The notes beneath the pieces are model-generated. The model ran no database searches, was not told the DNA's origin, and saw nothing but the letters and a program-made list of their open reading frames with translations. From Cristatella mucedo (lineage: Eukaryota; Bryozoa; Phylactolaemata; Cristatellidae), in contig WPIO01000042.1 of the NCBI GenBank assembly GCA_009760855.2, forward strand, positions 3,238,501 to 3,302,500: a stretch of 64,000 nucleotides of DNA. The letters are read 5' to 3'. The translations under genes were made by a program, and so were the position numbers. Within the stretch, counting starts at the first letter, position 1; the number at the start of each line of letters is the position of its first letter. Positions 46,460 to 57,495 of the stretch are shown in pieces.

Positions 46460-47910
46460 ACTTCTATCCCCTACTCCATTCCCATTCTTCATAATTTAAT
46501 CAAAGATCCGAGTAAACGTTCTCGCACGAAGGTCTTGGAGGGCATGCATCAGATGCTGCCGCTCCCCTTGACGATGCCGAAATTTGTTTTGTCACAGCAA
46601 AATCGGTTGATTCTTTATGTCCCTTATTCAGAGAGGCAGGATTTACGATAGTACAGCCGCTATCTTTCACTGTTGCTCTTTTTATTCAAGGCGATGCTAG
46701 CACACGGCAAGTCCCCAGATTTTGGAATCGCAGTCACAACAGTGAGTGAATGCGATCTGTTGCTTCCTGGCATCGCTTCTGAAATACCCTGCCTGATTGT
46801 GGCTAAGCATGTAGTGGATAGGAGGTGACCGTGGCAACCCAAACCGGATGCCATTTCTTAAAGGAAAGTTCTCCTTTGTCACTTGGCAGTTGTAGGATCA
46901 GTTGGGCTAGAAGCCTCTTTACAATACCTCACACCCAGGGGTCTGAATTCACCAGCATTGCCTGCACATACTCGGATTGGGGATAGGATGCCTTTTAAAA
47001 AACGGGTGAGTCCTCTTTGCAAAATATCATTTCAGCTGATGGTGCCCTTAGTTTCCGGGCTCGGCTAGTCTGCAGCTGGCTCGACTGGATACCTTTGATC
47101 TGGCATCTATGCTACCAGCGATCTCGGCACCTGCACATTTTCACGTCCTCTCTCCCAGAGTTTAGCATACCAACACGGGGGGGGGGGCTGCACAAGTGCT
47201 GTTCTGCTCTTACATCCCCCTGAGAATGTTGTGTCTGGAGTGACTACTGCTGGATAGCTGTCGGCTGAATGTGTCACTCCTGCTTCAGCTGACGACAGCA
47301 TTCGGCTGTCGCCACCGTTGCTGCTGTTGATCTAATAGCCATCAGCCGAATGACCCTTACCACTTCGCACTGATGGCCTTGGGACGATCAGTCGCAAGCA
47401 GGAAGGCCATGTCTGCCGACATTTTAATATTTGGAGGCAGTTAGAGAGGTCAAGGCCACCCATGCTGAGGCTGGCTGGCCACCCAGATGGCCTTATCACC
47501 CAGCTCCAGCAAACTGTAAATGCAGTACACCACAGTGCTGTGCTTTTAGCTTTAATGGCTATGTTATTTCTTTTTATTGGCACGATCAGTGGTCGTTTTG
47601 CAGCTGGTCTAGCAAACCGGTCTGGACTATTACCTGGGGTGGCGAGCGACAGGCCACAGCAGCAGCAGCAGCAGCAGCTCACGGCATTAGGATCACAGTC
47701 TCAGCTAGCTGCAAGCGATGCACCATGCAGGCCGTAGTAAGTTTGACTAGGGGCATAGCTAGGGTTAAGCCAAGGATAGGCTACATCATAGCTGTGAGGG
47801 ATGACAGCAGTGTGTGCTTGGCGACCAGGAACCTCGTCACTACCGATCGGTGTAATCCATCATCCAGAGTCTTTCCCCTTCTCTCTCTCTTTTTTTCAAT
47901 CCCCCCCCTC
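46460..47910. other. Intergenic, nothing recognised
   Basis: Contains a G9 run near 47177 and an (AGC)n run at 47658-47679. No convincing exon. Confidence 0.45.
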
Positions 47911-47912
47911 TC

Positions 47913-48083
<171 letters not shown>

Positions 48084-48307
48084 TCAATACAATTCGGCTC
48101 AGTTATGCAGAATGGGAACCCTAGGCAGCTGGGACATCTGACTGCTGACGATAGCCAGGTTTACCCATGACCCGGAAAGAATCAAATTATGTACCCATAA
48201 TGCTGAATTAATTTTATCTAATTTGTGGCCGCCAAGGGTGGGAATAGGGCAAGCTCGGTGTTTACTATCCCATTGTAGGAGTGACCAGAGCAGGCAGCTA
48301 AGCATAT

Positions 48308-48409
48308 CATGAGGTGGACTGACTTCCTGCTTGCTGGACTCGGCTTGCAATGGACGAGAGACCTTCAGCTTCCTGTGGCACAGGGGGCAGAGGCAGCCAC
48401 AAGTACTGC
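48308..48409 (-). CDS. Exon e of unrecognised minus-strand gene, probable C-terminus
   Basis: After ccacttcactag the exon begins G-CAG-TAC. The G completes the split Gly codon left by the upstream exon and gives QYLWLPLPPVPQEAEGLSSI, then ASRVQQAGSQSTS and a TGA. A second AG four bases further in (taggcag) would give another frame, TCGCLCPLCHRKLKVSRPL and on to a possible donor at TCATGG-gtaaac near 48165. Both readings are open. I prefer the first because it ends in a normal stop, but the choice is not certain. Confidence 0.5.
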
Positions 48410-48473
48410 CTAGTGAAGTGGCCCTGGACCTGCTGCTAATGAATGGCCCGATCAATTAGCCTTTCTTTTGTAC

Positions 48474-48623
48474 CCAGTAGTTGAGCTGCTGCTGCTGCTA
48501 ATGCTGCTACTGCTGCTGCTGCTGCTGCCACCACTTATGCTGCCGCTAATGCTGCTGATGCTGTGCCCAGCCCTTGCAGCCGCAGGCAGCCCCAGCTTCT
48601 CAAGATACTGTTCACCTTCCAAT
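48474..48623 (-). CDS. Exon d of unrecognised minus-strand gene
   Basis: A strong acceptor (cgtttaattccag) precedes A-TTG-GAA. The frame reads LEGEQYLEKLGLPAAARAGH, SISSISGSISGG and then a serine run encoded by AGC/AGT repeats, ending TTG at donor gtacaa. The exon is 150 bases, entering with one base of a split codon and leaving in phase 2. The serine tract is likely disordered, and its CTG/AGC repeat may vary in length. Confidence 0.62.
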
Positions 48624-48699
48624 CTGGAATTAAACGTACGAAGGTAAAGTACATACATCTTGACTGATTCAACAATCTGATTTATATAGTAACAGAAAA

Positions 48700-48830
48700 T
48701 GCCTGAGTGACTATCCCACGTTTAGTGTCGAATAAAAGATTGCCTGCTTCTTAAATCGAACCAACGACCTGGGTGGCAAAGAATGAGTACCTTATCCCCG
48801 GGTAAAATCCGGGATCCCACTCCTTCAAAG
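48700..48830 (-). repeat. SINE-2-like relic
   Basis: On the minus strand a B-box-like ggttcgatttaa is within a tRNA-like head, with ccggggataaggtac upstream. Strongly diverged. Confidence 0.45.
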
Positions 48831-48862
48831 GCATGGACAAGTGCAATCTCACACAGGCCATT

Positions 48863-48867
<5 letters not shown>

Positions 48868-48893
<26 letters not shown>

Positions 48894-48965
48894 AGTATTT
48901 ATATAAATTATATATATATATATATATATTGTGTTTGTTATTATATATATATATATAATATTTAT

Positions 48966-49010
<45 letters not shown>

Positions 49011-49098
49011 AATTATAATATCTAATTAATATATAAATTATATGTATTAATAAGTATTTATATAAATTATTTATAAAATTGTATAAGTATAAGTATTA

Positions 49099-49125
<27 letters not shown>
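48868..49125. repeat. (TA)n-rich tract
   Basis: Several TA runs of 20-45 bp separated by AATTATATTTATA-like spacers. Confidence 0.95.
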
Positions 49126-49130
<5 letters not shown>

Positions 49131-49139
49131 AGTATTTAC

Positions 49140-49349
49140 AGTGCTCCCTATGCTTGATAGGCAAAGTTTCAAGTTATGTTGCTGGCTCGACATGTCCTTT
49201 CTGAGCTCTGCATGAAACATACACTCATTTTGGCAGCTGCTGAGCACGTGGATGGGTAATTGTGTTGTGAATGCAGTGAGTGCCACGGTTGTGTATCCCA
49301 AAAGAAAATGCAAAGAATGCCGCACCCAAGCCTGCAGATTTGGATCTTG
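49140..49349 (-). CDS. Exon c of unrecognised minus-strand gene
   Basis: The acceptor cactctttctctgag precedes CAA-GAT. The frame reads QDPNLQAWVRHSLHFLLGYT, TVALTAFTTQLPIHVLSSCQ and NECMFHAELRKDMSSQQHNL. The hydrophobic stretch FLLGYTTVALTAFTTQLPIHVL may be a buried helix or membrane segment. Two donors are possible: gtaaat at 49139 (phase 0) or gtgtat at 49224 (phase 2). Only the second joins exon d in frame, giving CQNE-LEGEQY; with the first, an unseen small exon is needed. Family not recognised. Confidence 0.62.
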
Positions 49350-49396
49350 CTCAGAGAAAGAGTGAGGAGCCCCCTTCTAGCTCCTGTGCAGGCAGG

Positions 49397-49438
49397 ATAC
49401 CTGCTCATGTATACCTGTAGGTATACATGAGCAGGTAT
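49397..49438. repeat. Perfect 42-bp palindrome
   Basis: Arms of 20 bp (atacctgctcatgtatacct and its exact complement) around gt. It lies in the intron of the unrecognised minus-strand gene, just upstream of exon c in that gene's orientation. Confidence 0.97.
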
Positions 49439-49544
49439 ATCTGCACCGACCCGTACACCGTATAAGATTTTCTTGGGCAGGGTGCCAGCAGCTCCTTTTA
49501 AATTGAGCCGACTCTGATGAAGAAGCTGGTTTTAGTATATGGCT

Positions 49545-49690
49545 ATCACCACGGCCTGCAGGGGTCAATAAAGGATCAACCCCTGCAGGACTCGAGCCCG
49601 CGACACAGGTCGTGAACAGCGAGCACCAAGACCCCTGGTCTAAGACCCAGGGCCCTGTCAGAACTGCTATTGGTGAATGGTAGACCAGCT
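49545..49690 (-). repeat. SINE-2 copy
   Basis: Reverse complement: a B-box-like gggctcgagtcctg, the spacer ttgatccttta, and the shared ggctatcaccac block (plus-strand reading). Confidence 0.72.
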
Positions 49691-50009
49691 GATCTACCCC
49701 ACACTGCAAAGCGAGTCCCAGGAAGCAGACTAAAGAATAGTGACTTGCACAGTTGCACTCGTGCCTAAACCTGTAGTCTGTATTTGCCAGAATGCAATAG
49801 CCAAGCTGCTGGAAGCAGCTGCATGCATCTGCTATATTGGTACAGTGAGTCTTTTTATGCCATATATACACGTGTCCTTCGAACAGGCTAATCATGCCGA
49901 CTTTAAAAAAATGACACTACTGCCAGAGTTATCCAAAGCCATGGCAATGGCTAAAAGCTTCATCAATGGATGTTTTGCAAAGGAATCTAATGTATCTCCT
50001 CTGTTACTC

Positions 50010-50235
50010 CAAACAACAATGTGGGTGTGACATAGGAGAGTTTCTATCAAGCCAAAGCGGGTTTCTTTACGCATTTGGTAGCCAACCGACTTCACCTCAT
50101 GTGACAAAGGGAAAGTAGGAAGCATCGCTGAGTCAGGAGAGCAGTCGAGGAGAGTAGCCTGGAAGTAGCAACTCAGGAGGACGGCTGGAAAGTACGTGCT
50201 GCCTCAGTCGGCAGCAGCAAAGTAGGATGTCATTG
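50010..50235 (-). mobile_element. LINE-B 3' fragment
   Basis: Reverse complement of the terminal LINE-B segment (ttggtagccaaccgacttca, gtgacaaagggaaagtagga). On the plus strand it begins near the family 3' end, tctcctctgttactcc. Confidence 0.85.
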
Positions 50236-50398
50236 GTTACCCAGATCATAACCGTGGAGGTCAATATCCAGTGCTCGTGCTTAACCTAGCCATCAAAGTA
50301 CTGAAGCCGTCTCGAAATCCTGCCATTTCTCGTGGCCATATTCGTCAGCATGGGCTCAGCAGCTGCTATAGCCACTGAACATTGGCTCTGTGTAGTAC

Positions 50399-50562
50399 TT
50401 GTGAAACGATTGTGCTGCTGTCATTGCCTTTCCAATCAAAGGCTGTTCGGTTAGTCATGAAACTCGAGTCACTGCATGGCTGTGGCTTGATCGAAATTGA
50501 ATTAGCAGCCGCAACAGCAGAGGTGGGCCGGCTGGAGCACACTGGATTTGTGATCACTGATT
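50399..50562 (-). other. Ambiguous exon-like segment
   Basis: The minus strand is open from a fair acceptor (gacctaag) to a possible donor (gtacta) and reads SVITNPVCSSRPTSAVAAAN, SISIKPQPCSDSSF. The plus strand is also open. Its entry phase does not fit the end of exon b, while exon b joins exon c directly in phase, so it is not needed for the gene model. Confidence 0.25.
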
Positions 50563-50954
50563 CTTAGGTCAAGGCATGTTGTTGGCTTTTATAGAAGTGT
50601 TGCCAGGATTCCACTGTTTGGTCAATGCCTGATCTATTGCTTGTGGGTATGCATCCATCGTCCAGTTTCTTGCACTTACAAGAGTTACAGTGCTTTCTGG
50701 AATGGCGACAGCGTGAATGTGAAAGATAGATAGACTACAGGGTGCTCATTTTGCTTCTACTGAGCTCCAGGAGACTAACTTATTAAGCATTTATCGAAAT
50801 AATGCATAATATTGGAATATAATTATAATATTATAAAACATAATGTTATCATTATACAATAGACTTCTTAGTGCCCTACAGCTCAGCAAGGGACCACCAG
50901 CTAAGAGACCTAAAACATGTTCGAAAAAGTTAGTTTTATTGGCATCCTAGCATC

Positions 50955-51215
50955 ATTGTAATGTATCTCCCTCTGTAACTCCACATAGCCACAAAGACTG
51001 TGTTATACGGGGAGTTTTGTATGGCGCACTCACAACCTAGGCGGCTTTCGGTATGCATTCGGCAGCCTGCAGACTTCATCTCACGCAACAAACAGAAAGT
51101 GGGAAGCATAGCAGAATCAGGAGAGCATTTGTTGTAGTGAGAAGCATGGAAGTAGCAGCTCAGGGGGACGGCTGGAAAGAATTTGCCATAGTGGGCAGCA
51201 GGGAAGTAGCCAGTC
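50955..51215 (-). mobile_element. LINE-B 3' fragment
   Basis: It starts with the tail (tgtaatgtatctccctctgtaactcc on the plus strand, in part) and continues through the terminal RT segment. It lies in the intron between exons b and c of the minus-strand gene. Confidence 0.88.
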
Positions 51216-51343
51216 TGTGTGCATATGTGGGTAAAACAGAAGTATCCTGGGCTCAGTAACCTAGGACAACTAGCCAAGTAATTGAAAATTTTCAGAAATA
51301 GCAACACATCAGCTTTCTTGTAAATCACAGGTAAGTGACTTAC

Positions 51344-51481
51344 TGCCCTTATATCGGCTTGGTCAATAATGCCTTTGCGTGACAGCACATAACATACACG
51401 TATGTGTTGCATTTCAGTTTGAACAAATTGGAACTTATCAGTTAGGGCCTGGTTGATCCGCCTAAAACTCCTCCAGCCCAC
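51344..51481 (-). CDS. Exon b of unrecognised minus-strand gene
   Basis: Forty-six codons, phase 0 at both ends: VGWRSFRRINQALTDKFQFV, QTEMQHIRVCYVLSRKGIID, QADIRA, followed by a consensus donor gtaagt. The acceptor is gattcctgacctgag. Codon use and composition are typical of a real exon, and it is the best-supported exon of this gene. The sequence looks like a helical, cytoplasmic-type domain. I do not recognise the family. Confidence 0.7.
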
Positions 51482-51678
51482 CTCAGGTCAGGAATCCTGT
51501 ATAATGATCGACCTCATGTACCTGCTACTTAGTAAAATGCACCGGTGGTGCAGCTAATGCATAACTGAACTGGAGTTGTATGCTGCTCAGACCCGTCCTA
51601 TATTCATGCATAGCTAGGCAAGAAAGAAAATCGTTTCTTAGGTCCACTCGCCAACTTTGCTTGCTATTTCTATGCCAA

Positions 51679-51811
<133 letters not shown>

Positions 51812-52107
51812 GCTCTGTTCTTTCTTTCTTTAGTGTGCTATTGCTTCTTTAACGCTGTTAGTGCAACGTTAGGACTGGCTTTGTGCCTACAATAGACAGC
51901 TGCTCATCGAAGGAAGATGATAGAGAGACAGTTTTGTGACAAGGAAAAAGAGTTATCGGTTACGATGATGAAAGCAAAGCGTTTAAGGTAAGATGATTCT
52001 TGACTCCCGATATAAGCCTGGTTCCTTGAGAGACAGCCAGTGCGAGCTTGCATCAAGTGTCGAATGGCAAGATGGACATGCGGGCCTCTTCAGTAGTAGA
52101 CAGGTTC

Positions 52108-52168
52108 GTGCAACAGCTTCCTTGCACAGCACACGTGCTGTGCGTGCTGTGCAAGGAGGCTGTTGCAC
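52108..52168. repeat. Inverted repeat, 25-bp arms
   Basis: gtgcaacagc-t-tccttgcac... pairs with ...gtgcaagga-g-gctgttgcac with one mismatch, around an 11-base loop (52133-52143). It is in an intron of the minus-strand gene. Confidence 0.95.
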
Positions 52169-52350
52169 ACTTCCTTGCACCATGACCTTTCACGTGCCCA
52201 TCCCGTACTAGAGCAGCTTCGGTTGGTGCATGGTGTCCACTCGAGTGATGTCGTAGGTGACCACAGCCCGACTGCTATCAGATTGGCTCTATGGCAATCT
52301 GCACAATCAGTACACTGACTGCCAAGCCTTCCTCTGTGCCTCACACTCAC

Positions 52351-52474
52351 CTCTCCCCTCAAGATTTGAGACTCAAGATTTGAGGAGTTTCTTCTTCCCA
52401 TCCCGCTCCGACCGTCTGACCGCAGCAGGTCGGAGCAGCATGAACTCTCCGTGGGCACCACCACACTCTGGCTG
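52351..52474 (-). CDS. Exon a of unrecognised minus-strand gene
   Basis: It ends GGA-GAG at a strong donor, gtgagt, in phase 0, matching exon b. The frame reads SVVVPTESSCCSDLLRSDGR, SGMGRRNSSNLESQILRGE. The 5' border is uncertain: several AGs (52475, 52472, 52468) lie after an upstream stop and the polypyrimidine tract is weak. The Ser-rich content suggests a linker. Upstream exons must lie at higher coordinates. Confidence 0.55.
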
Positions 52475-52479
52475 CTCAG

Positions 52480-54020
52480 TCAGCACCTCGGTCGACGGGT
52501 GCTGGTTGCCTCTCAGTGGCTTGGTAGTGTGGCAGCAGCTAGCTCAGGTCAGGACAGGTCAGGGCATGGTGAGGTAGGGTGGCAAGCAGAGGCAGGAGTG
52601 AGGGAAGCAGGCAAAGCTGAAATGAATGAGGTTCATCCAAGGTAAAGCTTCGACTCAGTGCAACAGCAGTCACCCCGCTGCCAAGGCGCTGCCAGGATCC
52701 AAGGCAGCAGGGCAGCGCAGCTGGCCGTCGCTGCACGGCTGCCTGTGTGCTTCACATCGGATGGACTACCACTTGCTCGTGACATGTGCCTGTGCCAAAC
52801 CCGCAGATTATGCTTAATCTCCCACAGAGACCGTCAATTGGTGTGAGCGGAGCAGCTGAAGAGCCAGCAGAGTCAGGGAGCAAGAGCACTTTGTGCCGTC
52901 GGGTCTTCAAACTTGCTACGCTTGCTAAGCACTGAGTTATGTGAAGAATGTCACTTCGACTCTCGAGCTCGGTCAGTATTTTTGCACTGTCAACCCTTGT
53001 CTATTCGACAGGTCAGTGATCATGTCGAATCCTCGGCCTCCTTCAGGTTTTGCATGTGCACCTGCCATCAGATTCTAATGACAGCTGCATCGCTTTTCCA
53101 CGACCAAAAGTAAATCAAAGCAAGTCTCCTGGCTTCGAAACCCAGCCGGTACCTGCAGATGGGCTGCTGCCCCCTCTACCATTGCAGTAGCTGGATGATG
53201 TCCAGCTGATACTTCACGATGCCGGTGGCAGGGCATTAAACGATACATGTTTATTGCATTTGGCAGGTACAAGCCGACCTCTCAGCACGTAGGAAGGTGG
53301 TGCATGTTGAGAGCCTCCCTGTACTTGTACTCGATAACTCTAGTTTACCAACACCTTAGCTCTTCAACACCTAGTCGTTAACTGTGCCTGTCTCACCAGG
53401 CCACACTTCGCAGTTTAAAAAAATGCGCATCCTCTTCGGGCCATGGAGGGTTATTAGAAAGGGTTGCATAACCTCCACCGTAGACTCGTATTGCTCAGAA
53501 GTGCACATTGCCACCTTATGACGACTACCTCCTACTCATCGCCAGGGTACGTCTGCCTTATCGCTGCTAGCCTGTGCTGGTGGGATTGGTGGTGGAGGTG
53601 CATTCTAGGCCTCGTGCCCCTAAACGTTTCTAGTTGCTGAAACGCAACAATGTCTCGCTGATAGGATTGGACACTCTTTGCCTGCATGCTTTCAAAGGGT
53701 TCCTTATCGATGATGGTCGCTCAAGCAGTAGATCGAGATGACACAATCTTGTCCTCTCTACTTAAACGTCAAGCACCCAGCATGTTGCTGCTGCTCCCGG
53801 TGGATGCCACCATGCTGCACATGCTGCGAATCCATGGTGGCATCCATCAAGGATGAAGCTCGAGGTGAAGGTCGAGCTCGAGGTGTCGTAGACGTGAAAG
53901 TGAAAGCTAAGATTTTTTTGGCAAGAATCGGCCCAGAGGGAGACTATAGATGGTGAAAAGAAGGGGCCGAACCACCGAGCACTGATGTAACCCCCCTCCC
54001 TTTCATACTTTCAGGACATA
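52480..54020. other. Probably intronic sequence, no exon supported
   Basis: Several minus-strand frames (52539-52736, 53075-53272) and plus-strand frames are open but lack convincing splice borders. No repeats recognised apart from a short duplicated caagatttgag just below this stretch (52360-52382). Confidence 0.4.
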
Positions 54021-54029
54021 CTTTTAAGA

Positions 54030-54640
54030 TGACCGACAGCCGTTCGTATCTACACTCTGATATCTCGCGCTGAGGTAGCATCTATTCCGGTTGGGCACTG
54101 CGCTAGCGATGCTTAGGCATATCGAGTGGTACTCCCAAAGATTCTTGCGGTCAGCTGTGTCAAACGTTGTTGAGAGATCTAGCAGAGAGATGCTACCCTG
54201 ATCAGCACTGTTGAGAAGCTGGTTATAAACCAGCTGCCAAGCAGTTTCCACGCGTGCTGTATTTACAATGTTTTCTAAGGTGGACAGCAACACGTCTACT
54301 CAGCTTATAAAGAAACTGTTATGGATATTGTCTAGAGGCACAATAATAACGACAACAATAATATTTTTAGCCAAGGAGAAAAATTGAGCGTTGAGCTCAA
54401 TGGAGACTAGTGCGTGTGATGGAGGAGAGAGAAGAAAAACTGAGCGATGGGTCTTGGCCTCGGTCCGGCAGGGATGACAGTGAGGGAAGGAGTTCTTAGT
54501 CTGTCCTGTTTGGCCATTCAAGATTTGATAAATGCACTCTGCCAAGGTACCGCTTGGATCACTGGGTAGTATGCTTGCTTGAGAGGAGTTAAGAAAATGG
54601 TCAGCAGTGATGTTCCCATTTTTGATATATTGATCTGAAA
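54030..54640 (-). mobile_element. LINE-A-related RT fragment
   Basis: The minus strand reads HFLNSSQASILPSDPSGTLA near 54.58 kb (RT N-terminal linker, like NRSQISSLPDDP in the 16-kb copy), then NSADQGSISLLDLSTTFDTA near 54.17 kb, which holds the first catalytic Asp of the palm, then YLSARYQSV. Sequence between is missing and frames are broken. Confidence 0.8.
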
Positions 54641-54654
54641 TTTGATTAAAAAAA

Positions 54655-54775
54655 CAAAATTTATTTGTATAGGCCCCTAACATAACTTAATTTATTCAAA
54701 CCTCCATATATGCCACGGGGCTCGACCCCACGACCTTGGTTGTCATTGCTCATGTGCTAAGATTAATTATTTCTT
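54655..54775 (-). repeat. SINE-1 copy, diverged
   Basis: Minus strand: a gggtcgagccccg B box, then the LINE-A-like tail (attaagttatgttaggggcc). Confidence 0.65.
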
Positions 54776-54779
54776 TGCC

Positions 54780-56960
54780 CTGACCTTTTGACACATTTTC
54801 AAGCCTGCATTCAATACTTCTTGCTCTCTTTATGTCAGTGGTAAACAAATGGACATCTCAGCCGACGGACGTGTCATTTAATCAGTGAAAACTCACCAAG
54901 GACGTTGACTACCGGCATGTTGTAGCATTTGATCAAGGCGAGAAGTTCGATAGGTGTATCAAGCAGAAGGGGCTGAGGATGTAAGTTTGCTGGAGACAGT
55001 ATTAATGAATTTTGAGACTTTAGTATCTTAAATCAAGCGAAATATTTTAGATGCCAAAATGGAAAAATTTTCCGGAGAGAATTAAACCGGCATATAATCA
55101 GATGTGCAGAAAGGGGTTCCGATCAAGTCAATAGGAACAATCAAATGAGAACATTTGATCCAAGGTGCGGCCATTGCTGCATGAATCGACTAGAACTCGA
55201 GCGAGCTTGTAGGCATACAGACCCGTGCGATGCAATTAATTTGAATACGTCGGATCAGATTGGCTCTCAAAAGGGATAGTAAAATCACCAGAGTGAGAAG
55301 AGGGCGATTCCTAGTGCAAAAAAACAGGAGAAAGTCACACTGAAGTCAGAGGGAGATGAAGCTGAGATCGCTAGCTGGTGGGAGATAACTTACCATGAAA
55401 ATCAGCAATATACCAACAGCTGGAGAGAGGGAACCGGAGATTCAAAATATTGTTTACTAAGCATCCGAAAAGGCTTGAAATTAAAAGATGTGAAGGTGAC
55501 CAGCTGTCAGTGGGAATGCCCTGGGTGAACCGAGGCACCTCCCTCTCGGCAGGGCTGCATTGACATGCACGAAACCCCAGCTGGGATTACGATTAGCCTG
55601 CTTACTAAGGAGGCTTCTCTAGGTAGCCCTAGGAGGGATACCGAAGGCCAAGAAGGCTACTCTGTCTGCATCCAGCAGACAGTGTGTACATGATTCCGTG
55701 TGTCATTGGATTTGATTATCTGCCTGCGCAGCTAGCCTGGCCCTGCCTGGCCTTTGCTTGGTTGCTGCTGCCAGAGGACAACAGCTGCTGGGATAGTCCA
55801 ATCCTAGGCTGCTGGGTAGCCTAGGATTGGAACCAGCATGAAGGCTCTTGTCAGGAGTGATGGATGCTACTGCAACCACAGCAAAACTGGCAATGGTAGT
55901 CGAGAGACTGCCATTGCAAGCAATAACAGTAGCACAGCACCAGACCTGTGGAAACAGGCAGAATCAACGGCGACACTCGACAATCAACGGCAACAGTTGC
56001 AGTAGCTGCAGTAGTGTGCTTTCAAGATTCGGTTTTTGCTCCATCTGCAAAGTCGCAAGTACAGTCAGTTTTAATCGCACCACGAGCTTCCTTGGCATGA
56101 ACAATCGAAGCTTCCGAAATCTTATTGAGTTTACTATTGATACTACCTGCGTTTTGAATGAGCTCCTTAGGCGATGCATAAAGCTATGCATTAAATTCAC
56201 AGTCAACTTTGTCGTCCTAGTTCAACCATCAGGGGGAGGGGTGGTGAGTGCAAGTGACCTGTCCTAACGCTAGCTTTATGCGGATGGGATTAAGCATCCT
56301 AGATGTGCTGCTGAGATTAAGGCAAGTATTGTTGCTACGACAATGACTGCCTAGTGGGTGCCAGCCGGGAGTCGACATCTAATATATACGGTCATTCAAA
56401 CACCAGCTGAAGCCCACAAGCTCAGAAAATTAGTGGCCACTTCTAATTAACACTGCCTGCAACTACAGGGCTGCTGAGGTTTGGTATTGCCCCTGTAATG
56501 CACACATCTGCGAACAACTATGACTGTCTCTGCTGTGGTCAACACTGCGTTGTCCGCATATCGATGTACGTGTTTTTCGGCTGCTGTGAGGTCATACAGT
56601 GAGGCTCCACTGTGCAACCAGGTTTGTGTCCACCACGGCGTTTTGTGTGCACAATCAACTCCTTGGATCAGGCACGAATATTGTCGGCAATTTGCTGCCA
56701 GCAGTACAATTCTGTGGGATACATTTTAGTTATGGATAAGCACTACTTGCAAAAAAGGTGAATTTCTCGCCTCAGAAGCGGTCTGCCAACAGAATTTGCA
56801 AATATATCACAAGTACCCGTCATGCATCACTAAGATACAGCTATGTCAAGTTGTGTTGTATGTATTAAAAAACATCAATTTTTAATTCACATGTCGGCTC
56901 AGCCGTATCAAGTTTCAGAAGCTTGAAACTCCGGAAGGAGGAAGTGCACGAAAGCACACA
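54780..56960. other. No supported gene; one small hairpin
   Basis: A 13-bp-arm hairpin lies at 55798-55830. A segment near 55.96-56.21 kb is open on both strands; its minus reading is Leu-rich. Neither strand has decisive splice support. Confidence 0.4.
55798..55830. repeat. Perfect hairpin, 13-bp arms
   Basis: ccaatcctaggct and agcctaggattgg around gctgggt. Confidence 0.95.
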
Positions 56961-56967
56961 GGCTTAC

Positions 56968-57112
56968 CTGCAGGGGGGCCTGGCACGACAGCCCCAACAC
57001 CCCCAATTCTTTGCAGAGGTGCTGCACTAGCCTGGCTGTAACTGCCCCAGGCCGTACTGTGGTGGCCCTCCTCCCTTTGCTGCTGCTGTTGGTGCGGTAG
57101 CAGCTGCCGAAC
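56968..57112 (-). CDS. Candidate exon, Gln-rich
   Basis: It ends CCCCTGCAG at a strong donor, gtaagc. One frame reads VRQLLPHQQQQQREEGHHST, AWGSYSQASAAPLQRIGGVG. A second frame is also open (ATTVRPGAVTARLVQHLCKE, LGVLGLSCQAPLQ) and would leave in phase 0. The acceptor gggttcaag is poor, so the 5' border is unsure. It could be an upstream exon of the gene at 48.3-52.5 kb, but nothing ties them together. Confidence 0.4.
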
Positions 57113-57495
57113 CTTGAACCCCCATGCTGAGTGCAGCTGACCCAACGCTGCTTAACCACTTAGTCTACCGACGCTGGCCTTCAGTGACTGAGCCCAGGTC
57201 TCGAGGCATGGGACTGCTGGTGCACTCCTATTTAATCCCCATCAAAGGCAGCACAAGTCAAAGGGCTCACTGTTATTTGCTGCCTGTTCGACCAGCGGCT
57301 GCTGGGCCTGCTGGCCGACGACTTGGCTGCCGAAAACGACATCTTCATCCTGCTTGGGAATTGATTGGCAGAGAGTTTTTGGTATTTAAAGCAGGCTAGC
57401 TGGCTGGCATGACGTAGACAGATTGCCCCTTGTGTGCTTCTGGCCCGGAAGGGGGGGGTGTGCCTGCACAGGAGGCCTGCAGACCTTGTAGAGGC

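Noticed and set aside
50382-50567. Plus-strand small protein
   Set aside because: Both strands are open over this stretch and there is no start or splice context favouring the plus strand.
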